Assembly: GCA_003598015.1 (NCBI GenBank)
Contig: QZKE01000012.1
Span: 1-39,622, forward strand
Source: Actinomycetota bacterium
GTDB lineage: Bacteria; Actinomycetota; Geothermincolia; Geothermincolales; RBG-13-55-18
Length of the DNA: 39,622 nt
Reading direction: 5' to 3'
The notes under the pieces are model-generated. The model was not told the DNA's origin, did not search any database, and saw only the letters and a list, made by a program, of their open reading frames with translations. The position numbers and the translations under genes are program-made. This document shows positions 1-8,180 of this stretch, one piece after another; the stretch's first letter is position 1; each line of letters opens with the position of its first letter.

Positions 1-114
1 CTGGGTGAAAGATGTCCTTATGGGTCTGGCGGGCTATGCCAAGATAGCGTGTTGAGGTTTTGTCGGGATGGGGTGCCTACTTTTTCTGGACAGCAACGAT
101 GTCGCTTCCACGAT

Positions 115-120
115 TATAAT
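115..120 (+). promoter_or_regulatory. Perfect -10 box ahead of the secreted repeat protein
   Basis: A consensus TATAAT lies about 95 bp upstream of the start codon chosen at 216. I see no convincing -35 box at 16-18 bp spacing. The rest of 1-215 holds no gene I can support. Frame 2 from base 2 is open only to a stop at 53-55 and could be the tail of a gene entering from the left. Confidence 0.4.
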
Positions 121-215
121 AGTAGTTGCGTTTCGTGATATATTACTCGGGATGCATGGGCGGCATCACCGCGCGATCTCGCAAGTGGGTTGAAGGACGA
201 GCCTGGAGGTACGAG

Positions 216-1832
216 ATGCGATGGGCTAAGTTGTTTCCGGTAGTCATCCTGATCGCCGCGCTGCTCGTAGTGGCGGCTCCCCCGGCCGAAGCCCAGGTGG
301 TCGCGCAGGTGCCGGTGATAGAGAGCATCCTGCCGCCCGTGGCCTGGAGGGGAACCCCCGTGGCCATTCAGGGCAGCGATTTCGGGCTCCTGCAGATACC
401 CGGCGTTAGCAAGGTGACGTTCAACGGCGTCGACGCCGGCACGGCGGTGATCTGGAGCGACACCTATATAGTAGTCATCGTCCCGGACGAGGCGACTTCC
501 GGACCGGTTGTCGTGAGCAACCTATTCGGCGACAGCGCTCCCTATGAGTTCACCGTCTACGATCAGCCCACCGCCATTCCCTGCTACTTCGCGGAGGGCA
601 CCACCCGCGCCGGCTTCGAGGAATGGCTCACGCTGTACAACCCCTACGACGTGGAACACACCGCTACGGTGACTTACCTGGTGGCCGATGGGGCCAACCG
701 CATCCGCTACTACAACATCCCCGCCCATGCCCGGGTCAACGTGTACATAAACTCGGAGATCGGCTCCGACCGCGACGTCTCCATGGTGGTGACGGGCACG
801 GAGAGGCTCTATGCCGAGAGGCCCATGTATTTCCGTTACAAGGAACGCTGGACGGGCGGCCATTGCAGCGAACCCGCCTTGAGTACCAGCAATACCTGGT
901 TCTTCGCGGAGGGAACCACCCGCGCGGGCTTCGAGGAGTGGCTGTGCCTGGCCAACCCCGGAGTCGTGGACGCAAACGTGCAGGTGACTTTCATGTTCTC
1001 GGATGGAGACGCGGTGACCCTGCCCTACACAGTACCCGCTTTGAAGAGGTACACGGTGGACGTGAACGCCACCGTGGGACCCGACCAGGATGTGGCCATA
1101 AAGGTCGCTTCCGACCAGCCCATCGTGGCGGAGCGCCCCATGTACTTCTCCTATCGCGGCGTCTGGGATGACGGGCACATAACCATCGGGGCTCCCGCCG
1201 CCCTCAACACCTGGTACTTCGCCGAGGGCACCACCCGCGCGGGCTTCGAGGAGTGGCTGTGCCTGGCCAACCCCAACGGGGAGGAGGCCAGGGTGGAGGT
1301 GACCTATCACCTCGCTACGGGCGCCGAGGTCAAGCAGTATATAACCGTTCCGGCCGCGAAGAGACGTACGGTATTCGTCAACTCCATCATCGGCCCGGAA
1401 CAGGACGTCGCCATCAAGGTCGACTCCAGCCATCCCGTAGTCGCGGAACGCCCCATGTACTTCGACTACCGCTCCAAGTGGAACGGGGGCACTCTCTGCA
1501 TCGGGGCGGCAGCTCCCGCCACCGCCTGGTTCTTCGCCGAGGGCACCACCCGCTCCGGCTTCGAGGAATGGCTGTGCCTGCTCAACCCTGGTGACGCGCA
1601 GACGGGAGTGAGCGTTGAATACGTGTTCCAGGACGCTACCACCCAGACCCAGGACCTCTTGCTGGCGCCCGGCCAGCGCTTCTCCATCTTCGTGAACGAG
1701 GTGGTGGGACCCGGCAGGGACGTGGCTGTCTGGGTGGAGTCAGACCAGGGAATCGTGACGGAACGCTCGCTGTACTTCTCGTATCACGAGGCTTGGGACG
1801 GGGGGCACAGCGCCCTGGGTGTAGCGCCCTGA
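216..1832 (+). CDS. Secreted IPT/TIG-domain protein with four 105-residue repeats
   Basis: Predicted extracellular protein of 538 residues, function unknown. The ATG at 216 is chosen because GGAGGT ends 5 bp before it and it opens a clear signal peptide: MRWAK, a hydrophobic stretch, then cleavage near PAEA-Q at about residue 26. Residues about 29-115 look like one IPT/TIG immunoglobulin-like domain (VPVIESILPP, VAIQGSDFG, VTFNGVDA). Four tandem repeats follow, each opening with [YF]FAEGTTRxGFEEWL at residues 124, 229, 334 and 439, a period of exactly 105. Each repeat also carries a DVAxxVxSDQPIVAERPMYF-like segment near its end. There is no LPxTG sorting motif and no C-terminal membrane anchor, so it is probably released or held non-covalently. 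Adhesion or cell-envelope binding is an inference from the TIG domain and repeats. Confidence 0.85.
   Translation: MRWAKLFPVVILIAALLVVAAPPAEAQVVAQVPVIESILPPVAWRGTPVAIQGSDFGLLQIPGVSKVTFNGVDAGTAVIWSDTYIVVIVPDEATSGPVVVSNLFGDSAPYEFTVYDQPTAIPCYFAEGTTRAGFEEWLTLYNPYDVEHTATVTYLVADGANRIRYYNIPAHARVNVYINSEIGSDRDVSMVVTGTERLYAERPMYFRYKERWTGGHCSEPALSTSNTWFFAEGTTRAGFEEWLCLANPGVVDANVQVTFMFSDGDAVTLPYTVPALKRYTVDVNATVGPDQDVAIKVASDQPIVAERPMYFSYRGVWDDGHITIGAPAALNTWYFAEGTTRAGFEEWLCLANPNGEEARVEVTYHLATGAEVKQYITVPAAKRRTVFVNSIIGPEQDVAIKVDSSHPVVAERPMYFDYRSKWNGGTLCIGAAAPATAWFFAEGTTRSGFEEWLCLLNPGDAQTGVSVEYVFQDATTQTQDLLLAPGQRFSIFVNEVVGPGRDVAVWVESDQGIVTERSLYFSYHEAWDGGHSALGVAP
585..1832 (+). repeat. Four in-frame 315-bp tandem repeats
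   Basis: The coding repeats start at about 585, 900, 1215 and 1530, exactly 315 bp apart. The stretch that encodes GFEEWLCLANP is almost identical at DNA level in copies 2 and 3, which suggests fairly recent duplication or gene conversion. Copies 1 and 4 are more diverged. Confidence 0.8.
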
Positions 1833-1833
1833 T

Positions 1834-1960
1834 GGGGTCAGGCCCGGCTCGAGGCCTGAGCCAAATGGTTGTATCCATGCCCGGTTAATGCCGCATCGGA
1901 GAGGGTTTATAGAATATCGTGTCGATTGTCCCGCTCAGGCCTCGTGCCGGGCCTGACCCC
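1834..1960. repeat. MITE-like intergenic element with 28-bp inverted ends
   Basis: Bases 1834-1861 and the reverse complement of 1933-1960 match at 27 of 28 positions and enclose 71 bp. Each end is itself a hairpin, with TCAGGCC pairing with GGCCTGA. The element begins two bases after the stop codon of the upstream gene. I see no target-site duplication and no coding capacity. It may act as a terminator-like structure, but there is no T-run. Confidence 0.6.
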
Positions 1961-1972
1961 CGGCCTCAGTGA

Positions 1973-1978
1973 TATAAT
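1973..1978 (+). promoter_or_regulatory. -10 box of the sirtuin gene
   Basis: A perfect TATAAT stands about 58 bp before the sirtuin start, directly after the inverted-repeat element. No good -35 box is visible at the usual spacing, because that position falls inside the GC-rich repeat. Confidence 0.4.
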
Positions 1979-2036
1979 CGCATGGTGTGAGCGCGGCGAC
2001 CGGCGGGCGCTCGCGGTTTTTTACGGCAGGTGAGTG

Positions 2037-2807
2037 ATGGTGGATGAGGCTTGTATAAAGCGCGCCGCGCAGTTGATACTGGAGTCCATCCAGGTCGTGG
2101 TGCTGACGGGAGCGGGCATATCCGTGGAGTCCGGGATACCCGATTTCCGCTCTCCGGGCGGCCTGTGGACCAAATATGATCCCCTCCTCTACGGCACGTA
2201 CGAGTCCTTCGTGAACCATCCGGAGCGTTTCTGGGAGATGGCCAAGGAGCTCAACCCCACGCTCGAGAATGCCGAGCCGAACCCGGCGCATTACGCCCTG
2301 GCCGAACTCGAGCGCCTGGGTAAATGCCGGGCGGTCATCACCCAGAATATCGATCACCTCCACCAGAGGGCCGGTTCCAGCGATGTCCTCGAGCTCCACG
2401 GCACTCACCGTACGGGCCATTGCATGAGTTGCAGCCGCGCCTTCACGCTGGAGGAGATGAAGGAGCTCAGCAAGCACGGCGAGTGCGTGGCCTGCTGTCC
2501 TGAAGACGAGGCGACCATAAAGCCGGATGTAGTCTTCTTCGGGGAACCCCTGAATTCGAAGGTTCTCTCTCGCGCCGCCGAATTGGCTTCCACCTCCGAC
2601 CTCATGCTGGTCGTGGGCTGCAGCCTGGAGGTATACCCGGCAGCCGCCCTGCCCGACTATACAAAGCGCAGGAAAGGGCGTCTGGTATTCGTCAACACCA
2701 TAGCTACCTATCACGACGACTCGGCGGACCTGGTCTGCCTGGGCAAGGCGGGGGAAGTGCTCCCGGCCATCGTGGAGTCCTACAAAAAAATGGCCGGATT
2801 GAGCTGA
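2037..2807 (+). CDS. cobB: NAD-dependent protein deacylase, Sir2 (sirtuin) family
   Basis: Removes acetyl or other acyl groups from lysines using NAD+, releasing nicotinamide and O-acyl-ADP-ribose; acts in the cytoplasm. The family motifs are all present: GAGISVESGIPDFRSPGGLW (NAD site), TQNIDHLHQRAG, and the catalytic histidine in ELHGTH. Two CxxC pairs (CMSC and CVAC) form the zinc ribbon and are followed by KPDVVFFGE. At about 256 residues it has the normal bacterial length. The usual GTSL motif reads VVGCSLEVYPAA, a mild variation. The ATG at 2037 follows CAGG by 6 bp; a GTG one codon earlier is possible. It stands alone, with no acetyl-CoA synthetase or GNAT acetyltransferase beside it, so the substrate cannot be read from context. 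Confidence 0.93.
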   Translation: MVDEACIKRAAQLILESIQVVVLTGAGISVESGIPDFRSPGGLWTKYDPLLYGTYESFVNHPERFWEMAKELNPTLENAEPNPAHYALAELERLGKCRAVITQNIDHLHQRAGSSDVLELHGTHRTGHCMSCSRAFTLEEMKELSKHGECVACCPEDEATIKPDVVFFGEPLNSKVLSRAAELASTSDLMLVVGCSLEVYPAAALPDYTKRRKGRLVFVNTIATYHDDSADLVCLGKAGEVLPAIVESYKKMAGLS

Positions 2808-2916
2808 TTTCCAGGTGATGGACGGCATCGGGCGGCAATCCCCGACGGCTGGCAATACGAAAAGGGGTTTTCAAGTGGTGCTTGCGTCTGATTTCATTAA
2901 GGGAAGAGAAAACGGG

Positions 2917-2922
2917 TATAAC
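2917..2922 (+). promoter_or_regulatory. Possible -10 box of the UPF0182 gene
   Basis: TATAAC lies about 83 bp upstream of the GTG start at 3005, in a locally AT-rich stretch (2889-2925) between two GC-rich genes. The -35 is weak. Confidence 0.3.
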
Positions 2923-3004
2923 ATACGATGGCCGGTGATTCCGCTCCGGGAAACCGCGCAGACGCGGCGTGAATCGGACTGGATGCTTTAAGGAGGATGA
3001 AGGC

Positions 3005-5932
3005 GTGCCAGAAGAAAAATTCCCATGGGATTCCCTGTTCAGGGGAGGGGGTGGAGGCGGAGGCGAACTGCCTTCCATATTCCGCCGTAAAGAGGGCAAG
3101 GGTACGGGAGAGAGCTTCAAGGAGCGATGGGGTAAAATCAAGCCCCGCACCAAGTGGATCGTCGGCGTCATCATCGTCGCCCTCGTTATCATCCTGCTCA
3201 GCGCTTCCTGGCTCTCGACCTTCTATACCGACTTCCTCTGGTACGAAGAGGTCGGCTACACCTCGGTCTTCTGGAAGAGGATCGTCACCCAGATCTGGCT
3301 CTTCTTCGCCTTCGGGCTCCTCTTCTTCGTCATCCTCTACGCGAATATCTGGCTGGCACGCCGTTTCACCCCCCGTTACGAGAAACCGCAGGGAGATGTC
3401 TCGCCCATCGAGGAATCACTCTCGCGTTTCCGCGAAGGGGCGGGAAAATGGCTGGGCCGCGGCCTGCTCATACTCTCGGGCGTCATCGCCTTCTTCGTGG
3501 GCTGGGCCTCCGCAGGACAGTGGGAGAACGTCCTCAAGTTCTTCAATCACACGGCGTTCGGCAAGGTCGATCCCATCTTCGGAAAGGATATAGGATACTA
3601 CGTATTCGAGTACCCGTTTCTGAATTATTTCGCGGGATGGTTATTCACCTCCCTCATCTTTATCCTCATCATCACGGCCCTGGTGCACTTCCTCTATGGC
3701 GCCATCAACTTCAGTGCCGGCAAGGGCCAGCGTTTCGCGACCCACGTCAAGGTGCACCTCTCCGTGCTGGCGGGGATCATCCTGCTCGTGCAGGCCTGGC
3801 GTTTCCGCCTGGACATGCTGGGGCTGCTGTACTCATCGCGCGGGACGGTCATAGGGGCAAGCTACACGGACGTGCATGCCCAGATACCGGCCTACTGGAT
3901 CCTCATCGCCGCGTGCTTCATCTGCGCCGGGCTTTTCATACTAAACATACGCTACAAGGGCTGGAAGCTCCCCCTGGCGGGGGTGGTAGGTATCGTGGTG
4001 GTAGCCCTGCTGGCCGGGGCGCTTTACCCCTTCATCATCCAGAACTACGTGGTCAAGCCCAAGGAGCTTTCACGCGAACGGGAGTATATAGGGTACAATA
4101 TCGAATCCACCCAGGATGCCTTCCGCATCCAGGACGAGGGCGAGGATGCCGTCGTGGACGTGCGGCAGTTCCCCGCCAACCTCGACCTGACCTACGATGA
4201 TATAGTGGCCAACGGACCCACCATCGATAACGTGCGCCTATGGGACCCCCGCCAGATGGTGCAGGTCTTCGTGCAGCGCCAGGAGCTGCGCCAGCTGTAC
4301 GATTTCAGCGACGTGGACGTTGACCGCTACACGGTCTTCGACGGCACCTACACCCAGATGATGGTCTCCGGCCGCGAACTGGCCATCGACCAGTTGCGCG
4401 AGGACGCCAAGACCTGGCAGAATACCCATCTTTCCTTCACGCACGGATACGGCATGGTCATGGCTCCCTCCAACGAGCTGACCACCCAGGGCGACCCCGT
4501 CCTGCTCATCAGCGATATCCCTCCCGTTTCCGAAACGGGCCTGGGCGTGGAGATCGAACGCCCAGAGCTATACTACGGGGAGATGACACAGGATTACGTG
4601 GTGGTACACACCGGGGCGGAGGAGATAGACTACCCGCTCGAGAGCACCAACAAGCTCGTGGAGCCATATTACGAGGGCAGTGGCGGCGTACCCGTCTCGA
4701 ATTTCCTCAAGCGCCTCGCTTTCTCTATCCGCAACCGTGACATCACCTTCCTCTTCAGCGGCTACGTAACCGGCGAATCGCGCCTCATGTTCCGCCGCAA
4801 TATCAACGACAGGGCCGTCGAGGTCGCCCCCTTCCTGGAACTGGACGGCGACCCCTACCTGATGATCACGGATGACGGGCACCAGAAGTGGATAATCGAT
4901 GCCTATACGACCAGCGATCTTTACCCCTATTCCGAGTTCCTCGACTTCCATGGTGAGAGGGTCAACTACATCCGTAACTCGGTGAAGGTGGTCATCGATA
5001 CGTATGACGGCACGCTCACCTATTACCTCGTGGATCCGGAGGATCCCATTGCGGCCACCTACGGCAAGATCTTCCCCGACCTCTTCACCCCGCTGGAGGA
5101 GATGCCCGAGGACATCAAGCGTCACCTGCGCTATCCCGAGGATTTATTCTCCCTGCAGATGGAGCAATACAAGACCTACCACATAAACGAGGTGGATTCC
5201 TTCTACCAGAAGGAAGACGTCTGGGAGGTATCCACGGAGACCTACGACGTCAACCAGAACCAGCCGGTCACCCCCTACTACATCATCCTCAAGCTGCCCG
5301 GCGAGGAGAAAGAGGAGATGGTGCTCATGCTCCCCTTCAACCCCCGCGGCAAGAACAACATGGTGGACTGGGTGGCGGCGCGTTGCGATTTTCCGGTGTA
5401 CGGAAAGCTGATCAACTTCACTTTCCCCCCGGGGGTTCTGGTAAAGGGCACGCAGCAGTTCGAGTCCCTCGTGGACCAGCAGACCCAGATATCGGAGCAG
5501 ATAACCCTTTGGAACCAGGCGGGATCCAGGGTTATCCGGGGCAACACACTGGTTATCCCCATAGAAGAGTCTCTGCTCTACGTCGAGCCGCTCTACCTGG
5601 AGGCCACCAACCCCGCCATCCCGCAGTTGAAAAGGGTGATAGTGGGTTTCGGCGACCGCATCGAGATGAGGGAGACCCTCGGCGAAGCGCTGCAGGCCAT
5701 CTTCGGCGGTGAGCCCCAGCCGGTGCCCGAGCCGGAACCCGTGCCCGAGCCGGAACCCGCGCCGGAGCCGGTTACGGACATAGCCCAGTTGGCGCAGCAG
5801 GCCAGTCAACTCTACGCGGAGGGGCAGGCGGCCCTGCGCAACGGGGACCTGAAGACCTATGCGGAAAAGATGGAGCAGGTAGGACAGCTGATCGAGCAGA
5901 TAGTATCCCTGACAGCGCAACCGACTCAATAG
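3005..5932 (+). CDS. UPF0182 (COG1615) family integral membrane protein
   Basis: Large membrane protein of a family common in actinobacteria and cyanobacteria; its function is not established. The GTG at 3005 is chosen because AGGAGG sits 8 bp upstream; the frame stays open further upstream without a better site. The 975 residues show a charged, glycine-rich N-terminus and about seven membrane helices in the first ~370 residues (for example VGVIIVALVIILL, WLFFAFGLLFFVILYANIW, GVVGIVVVALLAGALYPF). A long soluble part follows, probably outside the membrane. Residues about 904-925 are a Pro-Glu repeat linker. The last ~50 residues (IAQLAQQASQLYAEGQAALR...) look like a helical or coiled-coil tail. 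This domain order and length are typical of the family. It stands alone between the sirtuin and the duplicated CxxC protein. Confidence 0.9.
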   Translation: MPEEKFPWDSLFRGGGGGGGELPSIFRRKEGKGTGESFKERWGKIKPRTKWIVGVIIVALVIILLSASWLSTFYTDFLWYEEVGYTSVFWKRIVTQIWLFFAFGLLFFVILYANIWLARRFTPRYEKPQGDVSPIEESLSRFREGAGKWLGRGLLILSGVIAFFVGWASAGQWENVLKFFNHTAFGKVDPIFGKDIGYYVFEYPFLNYFAGWLFTSLIFILIITALVHFLYGAINFSAGKGQRFATHVKVHLSVLAGIILLVQAWRFRLDMLGLLYSSRGTVIGASYTDVHAQIPAYWILIAACFICAGLFILNIRYKGWKLPLAGVVGIVVVALLAGALYPFIIQNYVVKPKELSREREYIGYNIESTQDAFRIQDEGEDAVVDVRQFPANLDLTYDDIVANGPTIDNVRLWDPRQMVQVFVQRQELRQLYDFSDVDVDRYTVFDGTYTQMMVSGRELAIDQLREDAKTWQNTHLSFTHGYGMVMAPSNELTTQGDPVLLISDIPPVSETGLGVEIERPELYYGEMTQDYVVVHTGAEEIDYPLESTNKLVEPYYEGSGGVPVSNFLKRLAFSIRNRDITFLFSGYVTGESRLMFRRNINDRAVEVAPFLELDGDPYLMITDDGHQKWIIDAYTTSDLYPYSEFLDFHGERVNYIRNSVKVVIDTYDGTLTYYLVDPEDPIAATYGKIFPDLFTPLEEMPEDIKRHLRYPEDLFSLQMEQYKTYHINEVDSFYQKEDVWEVSTETYDVNQNQPVTPYYIILKLPGEEKEEMVLMLPFNPRGKNNMVDWVAARCDFPVYGKLINFTFPPGVLVKGTQQFESLVDQQTQISEQITLWNQAGSRVIRGNTLVIPIEESLLYVEPLYLEATNPAIPQLKRVIVGFGDRIEMRETLGEALQAIFGGEPQPVPEPEPVPEPEPAPEPVTDIAQLAQQASQLYAEGQAALRNGDLKTYAEKMEQVGQLIEQIVSLTAQPTQ

Positions 5933-6007
5933 CAGGCCTTCGCTCGTTCCGGAGACAGAACAACCCGGGACGTTTCGGACGGCGGGGCGGCAAGAGGTGG
6001 ATAAGGC

Positions 6008-7108
6008 ATGGCGTTGCACAGGTGCCGGAAGTGCGGCCTTCCCCTGCGGTTGTCAAAGGGTTATGTCTGGCCGGGCAACGGCGTCATCCTCGCGCGGAAC
6101 GATCCCACCATGCGTATGGTCATATTCGAGGCCGATTATTATGCCCATATCTGGTCCGAGCTCGAAGAGCGGCTGGGCGTGAACATCTCGAATACCATGA
6201 TCCGGGGGCAACACGCCGCGAACCAGGATTACATGGAAAATCACATCATCTACGGATGGCGCAAGTTCGCGCTGCGGCACCTGTCCACGCGCGTGATGTT
6301 CAAGCGCATCGCCAGCGAGTTAACGCTCTTCGGCTTCGGCAGCCTGGAGCTCCTCGCATACCGGCGGGGAAAGCTGCTCGTGATGAAGGCCAGGCACCCC
6401 TTCGATATCATCTCCCTGGCCTGGGGGACCAAGGGCGTGGTCGAATTCGCGGAGGACATGGACTCGGAGCTGGCCTGGAGAAACGAGGGGGAAGTTACCA
6501 TCCTATCCATACAGTTCCAGCCCAGGGAACAGGGGGCGGAGACATTGGACCTGGAGGAGATGCGCTACGTGAGGGAAGCGAAGAGGGACCTCTCGCTGGC
6601 AGGCAGGCTGTCGCCCCCGCAGGGCGATAGGGGTGAACCCTGCCCTTCCTGCGGGCTCCCGGCGGCCTTGACCGAGCTGGAGTGGAGAGAGGACGAGGGA
6701 ACCATCCGCCGGCGCGACAGCGGAAAAAGGTATATCTTCACCTCCGGACATATCTTCCTCGCCATTATCCGGGACCTCGAGAGAAAGACCGGCCGGGATA
6801 TCGAGTCCATGGTCATGGAGATAACCAGGGATTACCACCTGCGGGGACTCCAGGGTATCCCTATCCGCAGCAGGAACGGCGCATACCGCGCGGCGGCGAG
6901 ATACCTCCTGGCCGGCGGTTTCGGGGAGGTGAAGAGCTATAGTTGCGGTGAGGGTTACCTGGAAATGACCATAGCGAACCCCTTCTACATACCCCGCCTC
7001 GTAGGCCGCATCGCCGGGCTCTTCGAATACGTGGAGAAGCAGGAGGCGGACGTAAGGTACCACTCACCCGAGCCCCAGGTACTCGAACTGGAGATACGGG
7101 CCACCTAG
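6008..7108 (+). CDS. Uncharacterised protein with two copies of a CxxCG-headed module
   Basis: Not recognised as a named family. The 366 residues divide into two similar halves. Each starts with a CxxCG pair (C6/C9 and C212/C215) like a zinc knuckle, continues through a helical stretch, and ends in matching blocks: GFGSLELLAYRRGKLLVMKA...PFDI and GFGEVKSYSCGEGYLEMTIA...PFYI, then a Gly-x-x-Glu segment and a final beta strand (VTILSIQF and VLELEI). This ending resembles the small-molecule-binding V4R/haem-NO-binding-like fold, but the match is by eye and weak. There is no signal peptide or membrane segment, so it is probably cytoplasmic. The ATG at 6008 has AGAGGTGG about 7 bp upstream. The gene follows UPF0182 by 75 bp and may be co-transcribed with it. 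Confidence 0.75.
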   Translation: MALHRCRKCGLPLRLSKGYVWPGNGVILARNDPTMRMVIFEADYYAHIWSELEERLGVNISNTMIRGQHAANQDYMENHIIYGWRKFALRHLSTRVMFKRIASELTLFGFGSLELLAYRRGKLLVMKARHPFDIISLAWGTKGVVEFAEDMDSELAWRNEGEVTILSIQFQPREQGAETLDLEEMRYVREAKRDLSLAGRLSPPQGDRGEPCPSCGLPAALTELEWREDEGTIRRRDSGKRYIFTSGHIFLAIIRDLERKTGRDIESMVMEITRDYHLRGLQGIPIRSRNGAYRAAARYLLAGGFGEVKSYSCGEGYLEMTIANPFYIPRLVGRIAGLFEYVEKQEADVRYHSPEPQVLELEIRAT

Positions 7109-7136
7109 CGGCCGCGGCGCGCCATAGGCCGGCCCC

Positions 7137-7751
7137 CTATTCCATCTCCTCGACGGGGGTGAAACCCTTCAAGTCGGCGCGTACGATGAGACGAAGCGTC
7201 GCGTCGCCCTCGGGCGCGCAGGTGGTGAGGGTGAGGATGGGCTCCTCCGTCTGGAGGGTGACGTTCTCGCTGGGGTCTATATAGCGGATTTCGCATACCT
7301 GGTACTCGTATAACCCCCGTGGATTCTCTATAAATACAATGTCTCCCGTCTTGACTTCGTCCAGGCGGTTGAAGGGCTTCGTCTTGGTGGTACGATGACC
7401 GGAGATGACGCAGTTGCCCGGCCAGCCTGGAAACCCGGTGTGGGTCAGGTGGACGGGACCCTGGGCGAGGATCACGTTCAGCTCCTCCTCGTGGTCGCTT
7501 CCCTCCCGTACCTCCTCGTCGATGTCCACGACGGGTATGCGGATATAGGCGGGGGTCTCGAAGGAGAGGGGAGCGCCCAGCAGTTCGTCGTGGGTGAGGA
7601 CGTCGAACTCCTCCGTTTCCGCCGGTTCCTCGTTCGCCTCCGCGGAATCGCGGCGCATGCGATCGTAAAGGTAAGGGCCGAGGAGGGCCAGGGCCATGAG
7701 GACCGCGACGCTCAATACTATGGCTATGACAGCGCCTTTTCTGCCCTTCAA
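7137..7751 (-). CDS. Sortase, class E-like
   Basis: Membrane-anchored cysteine transpeptidase that joins sorting-signal proteins to the cell wall or to pilin subunits. Residues 7-27 form an N-terminal anchor and residues 32-60 an acidic linker; the catalytic beta barrel follows. The catalytic set is visible: H119 in ISGHRTT, C178 in LTLTTCAP, and probably R187 in TLRLIV. TLTTC is typical of actinobacterial class E/D enzymes. The start is a TTG at 7751 with GGATGGTGG just upstream; an ATG slightly further up is in another frame. At 204 residues the length is normal. The window contains no LPxTG-type substrate, so its targets lie elsewhere. Expression is probably driven by the minus-strand promoter at 7798-7825. 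Confidence 0.88.
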   Translation of the reverse strand: MKGRKGAVIAIVLSVAVLMALALLGPYLYDRMRRDSAEANEEPAETEEFDVLTHDELLGAPLSFETPAYIRIPVVDIDEEVREGSDHEEELNVILAQGPVHLTHTGFPGWPGNCVISGHRTTKTKPFNRLDEVKTGDIVFIENPRGLYEYQVCEIRYIDPSENVTLQTEEPILTLTTCAPEGDATLRLIVRADLKGFTPVEEME

Positions 7752-7797
7752 ATGCCACCATCCTCAGTCATGTCTTATCGCCTCTTCTGTTAAAAAT

Positions 7798-7825
7798 TGT
7801 ATACGTTTGTTGTTTGTGTTGACAA
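7798..7825 (-). promoter_or_regulatory. Minus-strand promoter of the sortase gene
   Basis: Reading the minus strand, TTGTCA (7825-7820) is followed after 16 bp by TATACA (7803-7798). This puts the start of transcription about 40 bp upstream of the TTG start codon. Confidence 0.5.
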
Positions 7826-7879
7826 CGTTCTCCCGTGAAGGGAAAGGCCCCAGGAATACTCCATGACATACACCTTTCC

Positions 7880-7908
7880 TTTACATTTAGCATGCTTGCT
7901 GATAAATA
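7880..7908 (+). promoter_or_regulatory. Promoter of the initiator tRNA gene
   Basis: TTTACA (7880-7885) and TAAATA (7903-7908) are separated by 17 bp in an AT-rich stretch. They lie 25 bp before the mature tRNA 5' end, a plausible tRNA promoter position. Confidence 0.5.
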
Positions 7909-7932
7909 TATAGATAGGACGTTGAAAACCGG

Positions 7933-8009
<77 letters not shown>

Positions 8010-8018
8010 GCAGAGCAA

Positions 8019-8044
8019 AGCCAGGCTGAATAGCCTGGCTTTTT
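8019..8044 (+). terminator. Rho-independent terminator of tRNA-fMet
   Basis: AGCCAGGCT (8019-8027) pairs perfectly with AGCCTGGCT (8032-8040) around a GAAT loop and is followed directly by TTTT. It begins ten bases after the tRNA 3' end. Confidence 0.9.
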
Positions 8045-8064
8045 ACTGCCGCGGTGCCCGCAAA

Positions 8065-8107
8065 GGCTCCAGGCATAGGGGTCGGCCCCGGACTTATGCC
8101 CGGGAGC
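8065..8107. repeat. Dispersed palindromic repeat, copy 3
   Basis: About 43 bp containing AGGGGTCGGCCC flanked by GGCATA and TATGCC, which can form a long imperfect hairpin. It matches the reverse complement of 15013-15054 at roughly four of five positions. It sits in the intergenic gap between the tRNA terminator and the URO-D gene. Confidence 0.5.
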
Positions 8108-8128
8108 ACCGCCTCATCGTCCTTCACC

Positions 8129-8145
8129 TGCACTTCTCGGAGAAG
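8129..8145 (+). repeat. 17-bp palindromic motif, copy 1
   Basis: TGCACTTCTCGGAGAAG has CTTCTC and GAGAAG as perfect arms around one G. The same motif with one change occurs at 19400-19416. Both copies lie 30-65 bp upstream of a + strand start codon. Confidence 0.35.
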
Positions 8146-8180
8146 GGCCGGTGAGGGTAATATGGGTTGGGGGGGATGGT

